A stretch of 10,432 nucleotides of DNA from Xanthomonas cassavae CFBP 4642 (GTDB taxonomy: Bacteria > Pseudomonadota > Gammaproteobacteria > Xanthomonadales > Xanthomonadaceae), in the NCBI RefSeq assembly GCF_000454545.1, contig NZ_ATMC01000079.1:1-10432 (forward strand), written 5' to 3'. The notes under the pieces are model-generated. The model saw only the letters and a list, made by a program, of their open reading frames with translations. It was not told the DNA's origin and did not search any database. Each line of letters begins with the position of its first letter. Within the stretch, counting starts at the first letter, position 1. Below are positions 8,010 through 10,432 of this stretch, in pieces. The position numbers were made by a program, and so were the translations under genes.

Positions 8010-9323
8010 ATGATGAAAAAAGTCTTTCTACTTGTCTGCCTTCTGGCACTTTCCCCGTTGTGCACTGCGAAGGACTTTGTCATTTCGTTCGATACGGAAG
8101 CCGATTACGCCAAGTCGATTTCAGACTTCCGGCGTGGGATTGGGACGGAGCTGACGCGGATCGGTAACGTTTACGAGACGTCCCCCGTCGGCGACCTGAT
8201 AACGGTCTCGCTTTCTAATGATCGTGGTCGCCAGATCCGGCTCGTCTTACGGCCGAGAGATCTGTATGTGATCGGTTATGAGGCATACGGGATCTTCTAC
8301 CGCTTCAACGATCCGGAATATCAAAGTTTGGCTCTGCCATACGCTGCAACGACTCAGTTGCCGTATAATATGTACTCGACCTATGATTCATTGAGCTCCT
8401 TCGGAGATATCCAACTGAGTGACGTGAATGTATCCAGGGCGTCCGTGTACGGTGCGATCGATACGTTGAGTCGCTTTGGCGACGGCTCTGTCAATGCCAA
8501 CTCTCTCTCGCGTGCGCTGTACCCGCTTATTATCGCCGTGTCTGAAGGTGCGAGATTCAGACCAGTTTCGAGCGCCATCGTCACCGCCCTCGGTAGTTCA
8601 ACGGCAATGACCCTTGGGCGGAATACCGGCCTTGTGAGGAACTGGCAGCAGATAAGCGAATACGCGTTGCTTATGCAGCAGATGGCAGGGAGCGACGCCG
8701 ACTATTATTCTGTCGATATCAACCCAACCCATTCTACCTCAAGGCACCGGCTGGCATCAGTGCTCGCTATCGCGCTTACCTGCTTGCCGGCGCGTAGCGC
8801 TCAACTGGGGTCTCCCCGTGCCGGGGCTCCCGTGAGCGAAAACTTGATCTTCGACAAATATTCCAGCGCGGTTTCTTGCAACTTGGATAAAGGTTTCGAT
8901 AAAGATCATGCGTTGTACTACGATGACGAGGGGGACTTTACTCCGGTGCAGCCCATTCCAGTTCGGTACGCGGGCGTTGGCGAGCGAAGTTGGGATTTTG
9001 CGGAAGGACAGGTCGAGGACTTTAAAATGGGTGCTAATGCAAATTATGGCATGGGCATTAACTATGGCTGCGAAAAATTCGATTCGTCTCCCGCGTACTT
9101 TATCGTCAGATATATTGGCGAGGGACCGGCACCCAAGAATTATCGCGTCGAAGTAGGGTCTGAGCCAGGATCGTTGGTTGAATCCGATGGTTCGACGTAT
9201 TACGTGCGGACGAGAGGGGATTTTGAGGTGAGTTTCCCGCGTGGCGGTAACTATGTCTACACCATAAGAAACGTTACCGGTAGGCGGGTGATCGGTTCAC
9301 CGTGTGACGCCGGACTTATATAA
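8010..9323 (+). CDS. Secreted Shiga toxin A-like ribosome-inactivating protein (rRNA N-glycosidase) with novel C-terminal domain
   Basis: This 437-residue protein begins with a signal peptide (MMKKVFLLVCLLALSPLCTA, cut before KDF at residue 21). Residues 21 to about 258 match the RIP fold (ricin A / Shiga toxin A), which removes one adenine from the sarcin-ricin loop of 23S/28S-type rRNA. The mature start KDFVISFDTE...IGTEL resembles Stx1 A (KEFTLDFSTA...IGTPL). The active-site positions are Y86 (LYVIGY), Y125 (TYDSL), E179 and R182 (SEGARFRP), and W212 (NWQQIS). By alignment these correspond to ricin Y80, Y123, E177, R180 and W211. FYRF at 96-99 is also shared with Stx. A hydrophobic stretch LASVLAIALTC ends the catalytic domain as in Stx A1. 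C258 and C290 bound a loop containing ARS and SPRAG, like the nicked Stx loop. Residues 291-437 (C354, C432) are beta-strand-like and unrecognised. There is no adjacent B-subunit gene. The ATG at 8010 (or 8013) is preferred because it gives the signal peptide; no strong Shine-Dalgarno is visible. Activity is inferred. Confidence 0.85.
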   Translation: MMKKVFLLVCLLALSPLCTAKDFVISFDTEADYAKSISDFRRGIGTELTRIGNVYETSPVGDLITVSLSNDRGRQIRLVLRPRDLYVIGYEAYGIFYRFNDPEYQSLALPYAATTQLPYNMYSTYDSLSSFGDIQLSDVNVSRASVYGAIDTLSRFGDGSVNANSLSRALYPLIIAVSEGARFRPVSSAIVTALGSSTAMTLGRNTGLVRNWQQISEYALLMQQMAGSDADYYSVDINPTHSTSRHRLASVLAIALTCLPARSAQLGSPRAGAPVSENLIFDKYSSAVSCNLDKGFDKDHALYYDDEGDFTPVQPIPVRYAGVGERSWDFAEGQVEDFKMGANANYGMGINYGCEKFDSSPAYFIVRYIGEGPAPKNYRVEVGSEPGSLVESDGSTYYVRTRGDFEVSFPRGGNYVYTIRNVTGRRVIGSPCDAGLI

Positions 9324-9324
9324 T
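9296..9324 (+). promoter_or_regulatory. Possible sigma70 promoter overlapping the toxin stop codon
   Basis: A perfect TATAAT (9319-9324) overlaps the TAA stop of the toxin gene. TTCACC (9296-9301, four of six matches to TTGACA) lies 17 bases upstream. It could drive the DUF5993-DsbB unit independently of the toxin. It may be chance, because the toxin's last codons and tandem stops (TAATAG) create the match. Confidence 0.35.
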
Positions 9325-9356
9325 AGATCGGGGTTCTATTTGGAGTGACGCAAGGG

Positions 9357-9386
9357 TTGCGATTTAGCAGCGTTTCTTTCTATATT
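9357..9386 (+). promoter_or_regulatory. Possible second sigma70 promoter before the DUF5993 gene
   Basis: TTGCGA (9357-9362) and TATATT (9381-9386) are 18 bases apart in the AT-rich gap between the toxin and the small membrane protein gene. Transcription would start near 9393, about 24 bases before the ATG at 9417. The -35 hexamer lies within a small perfect palindrome, CGCAA-GGG-TTGCG (9349-9361), which could be a weak operator or hairpin. Confidence 0.35.
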
Positions 9387-9416
9387 CTTTCGACATAATC
9401 AGAGTTTGTCGCGCCT

Positions 9417-9569
9417 ATGTTTCTGCCATTTTTTATTGCACTGTGTGCAGTGCTCAGTGCGCTAGCTGGAAAAAATAAAACCGGTTATGTTTTATTTTTC
9501 ATCTTGTTGGTGATGACCTTGTTATTGTTCAGACACCATGCCACCGACTCGCTAAGTCTTTCGTTCTGA
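9417..9569 (+). CDS. Small DUF5993-type membrane protein
   Basis: This is a 50-residue protein starting MFLPFFIALCAVLSALAG and ending RHHATDSLSLSF. It has two hydrophobic stretches (about 2-18 and 23-38) separated by KNKTG, so it probably crosses the inner membrane twice. The length, the two-helix layout and the HHATDxLxLSF ending match what I know of the DUF5993 family, small proteins commonly encoded directly before a DsbB-like gene. Its stop codon (9567-9569) abuts the next gene's GTG, so translation is probably coupled. The biochemical role is unknown; a small partner or stabiliser of the DsbB-like protein is a reasonable guess. No strong Shine-Dalgarno is seen (AGAG at 9401-9404 is distant). 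The gene is AT-rich compared with the autotransporter. Confidence 0.75.
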   Translation: MFLPFFIALCAVLSALAGKNKTGYVLFFILLVMTLLLFRHHATDSLSLSF

Positions 9570-10151
9570 GTGAAATTCGTCATGACGACTTCGTTAAAAG
9601 TCACTGAAAATAGCGATCTGGCGGCGGCGCTCAATGCCACGGGTCTGTTCTGCACGAGCGCAGCGCTGTTGGTAGCTTTTTACTACCAGCTGATACTTTA
9701 TGATTTGCCATGTCCACTCTGTTTGTTACAGCGCGTCGGGCTCATATCGATGGGCATCGGTTTTTTATTCAATATGGAATTCGGCGTTAAAGGTGCGCAT
9801 TACGGAATGGCGTTGACGGGTTGTGCGGTGACGGGCTCGATCGCGGCGCGCCAGATGCTTTTGCACATTATGCCAGGAGATGCCGGTTACGGTTCTACCT
9901 TCCTGGCTCTGCATTTCTATACTTGGGCTCTGCTGGCATCTGTGTTCGCCGCAGAGGCGATTGCCGTTATGATGATGCTGGGTCCTAAGGATAGGCCCGC
10001 AACAGAAGACGCTTCATCCGTTTCACTGTGGGGGGGAATCACCAAAGTCCTGTTTTGCCTGGTGATAGTGGCCAATCTGGTATCAACCGTGCTTGAATGC
10101 GGTGGCGGGCAATGCGCCGATAATCCAACGTTCTATCAATTGCTTGGGTAG
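9570..10151 (+). CDS. DsbB-like disulfide bond formation membrane protein
   Basis: This 193-residue inner-membrane protein belongs to the DsbB/BdbC-like group, which passes electrons from a periplasmic thiol oxidase to quinone. After the first hydrophobic helix (about 22-44) comes CPLC (48-51) followed by QR (54-55), matching the DsbB CxxC...R signature; the arginine sits where DsbB contacts quinone. More helices are predicted at about 53-71, 76-96, 112-137 and 155-176. The middle periplasmic loop (HIMPGDAGYGST, about 99-110) has no cysteine, although classical DsbB has its second redox pair in this region. Instead C177 and C182 lie in ECGGGQC after a fifth helix, in a tail that should face the periplasm. 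The GTG start at 9570 abuts the preceding stop; an ATG at 9582 (189 aa) is the alternative, and neither has a strong ribosome binding site. C28, C85 and C163 fall in hydrophobic stretches. It could oxidise a DsbA-like partner needed for the upstream toxin, but this is inferred only from adjacency. Confidence 0.85.
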   Translation: MKFVMTTSLKVTENSDLAAALNATGLFCTSAALLVAFYYQLILYDLPCPLCLLQRVGLISMGIGFLFNMEFGVKGAHYGMALTGCAVTGSIAARQMLLHIMPGDAGYGSTFLALHFYTWALLASVFAAEAIAVMMMLGPKDRPATEDASSVSLWGGITKVLFCLVIVANLVSTVLECGGGQCADNPTFYQLLG

Positions 10152-10155
10152 ATTA

Positions 10156-10338
10156 GGGAGCCTCTGAAACCCCAGCAATCTTTCGTCATCGATGCGATGC
10201 GTGCGAGAGTTGCCACAAATGATCAGTTTGTTTGCTGGTGAAGAACGCGATGCCAAACGCCAGCAGTTGAATGATCTGCTGGCCTAGTTGTCGAGCCACA
10301 TGGATGTTGGAGGGATTTTCCGTGAGTGGATGCATATT
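10156..10338 (+). mobile_element. Decayed IS5-like left-end remnant
   Basis: The segment starts GGGAGCCTCTGAAACCCCAGC and is followed 63 bases in by ATGATCAGTTTGTTTGCTGG. It is repeated in diverged form from 10339, so the two are copies of one element's left end. Similarity between the copies can be followed to the window end, at least through GGTGAAG. The encoded N-terminus MISLFAGEERDAK resembles IS5-family transposases. Beyond about 10308 the sequence no longer looks like that family, so the element is truncated. The exact right limit is uncertain. Family assignment is from memory of transposase starts, not a search. Confidence 0.6.
10219..10308 (+). pseudogene. Broken transposase N-terminus (IS5-like)
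   Basis: The ATG at 10219 opens a frame reading MISLFAGEERDAK followed by RQQLNDLLA, then a TAG stop at 10285-10287. The same frame continues LSSHMD, as expected in an IS5-like transposase, and then diverges. The in-frame stop and loss of everything beyond about 30 codons show a dead fragment. Confidence 0.6.
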
Positions 10339-10432
10339 GGGAACCTCTAAAAACCCCAGCATCCTGTCATCATTGACGTAATGCGATGCTAGCGGAGGGT
10401 GCTACAGATGATCAGTTTGTTCGCCGGTGAAG
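10339..10432 (+). mobile_element. Left end of a second IS5-like element with transposase start, cut by window end
   Basis: GGGAACCTCTAAAAACCCCAG at 10339 repeats the start of the remnant at 10156. The two copies differ by substitutions and small indels. A transposase frame opens at ATG 10408-10410 and reads MISLFAGE before the window ends. Whether this copy is complete and active lies outside the window. Confidence 0.6.

Noticed and set aside
9349..9361. Hairpin CGCAA-GGG-TTGCG as a rho-independent terminator
   Set aside because: The stem is only five pairs and no U-run follows directly. It is more likely incidental or a weak operator.
9324..9569. Possible Shiga-type B subunit gene after the toxin
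   Set aside because: The only supported frame is a 50-aa two-helix membrane protein. It has no secretion signal with a cysteine pair and no B-subunit-like length (about 70 residues mature).

Overview
The window comes from a GC-rich Gram-negative bacterium, most likely a gamma- or beta-proteobacterium such as a member of the Xanthomonadales or Burkholderiales. This rests on the classical type Va autotransporter, the DsbB-type redox protein, the codon usage, and an IS5-like insertion sequence end. I cannot fix the genus from sequence alone. Every gene I can support lies on the + strand.

Layout: (1) 99-7856 is one huge autotransporter (2585 aa). It has a Sec signal peptide, a near-identical 78-residue repeat array (about 609-1850), three large beta-helix modules (about 2388-6000), and a C-terminal pertactin-like linker and beta-barrel. 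(2) 8010-9323 encodes a 437-aa secreted protein that I identify as a ribosome-inactivating protein, i.e. an rRNA N-glycosidase whose closest visible resemblance is to the Shiga toxin A chain. All five active-site positions are present. A cysteine-bounded loop follows the catalytic domain, and after it comes a roughly 147-residue C-terminal domain I do not recognise. No Shiga-type B subunit gene is present. (3) 9417-10151 is a two-gene unit: a 50-aa DUF5993-type membrane protein directly abutting a DsbB-like disulfide-generating membrane protein. Its second cysteine pair sits on an apparent periplasmic C-terminal tail instead of the usual loop. (4) 10156-10432 holds two successive copies of the same IS5-like left end. 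The first is a decayed remnant with an in-frame stop; the second runs off the window.

How the parts may fit together: base composition falls from the GC-rich autotransporter to the toxin gene and falls further around the DUF5993 gene, and the segment ends at insertion sequences. This suggests an acquired or accessory segment. The toxin's four mature cysteines lie in and after the putative processing loop, and a disulfide-forming module lies immediately downstream, so a toxin-maturation role for that module is a reasonable but unproven idea. The autotransporter has no visible cysteine and would not need it.

The main point of interest is the predicted single-chain Shiga-like N-glycosidase with a novel C-terminal domain, between a surface autotransporter and a disulfide-bond module.
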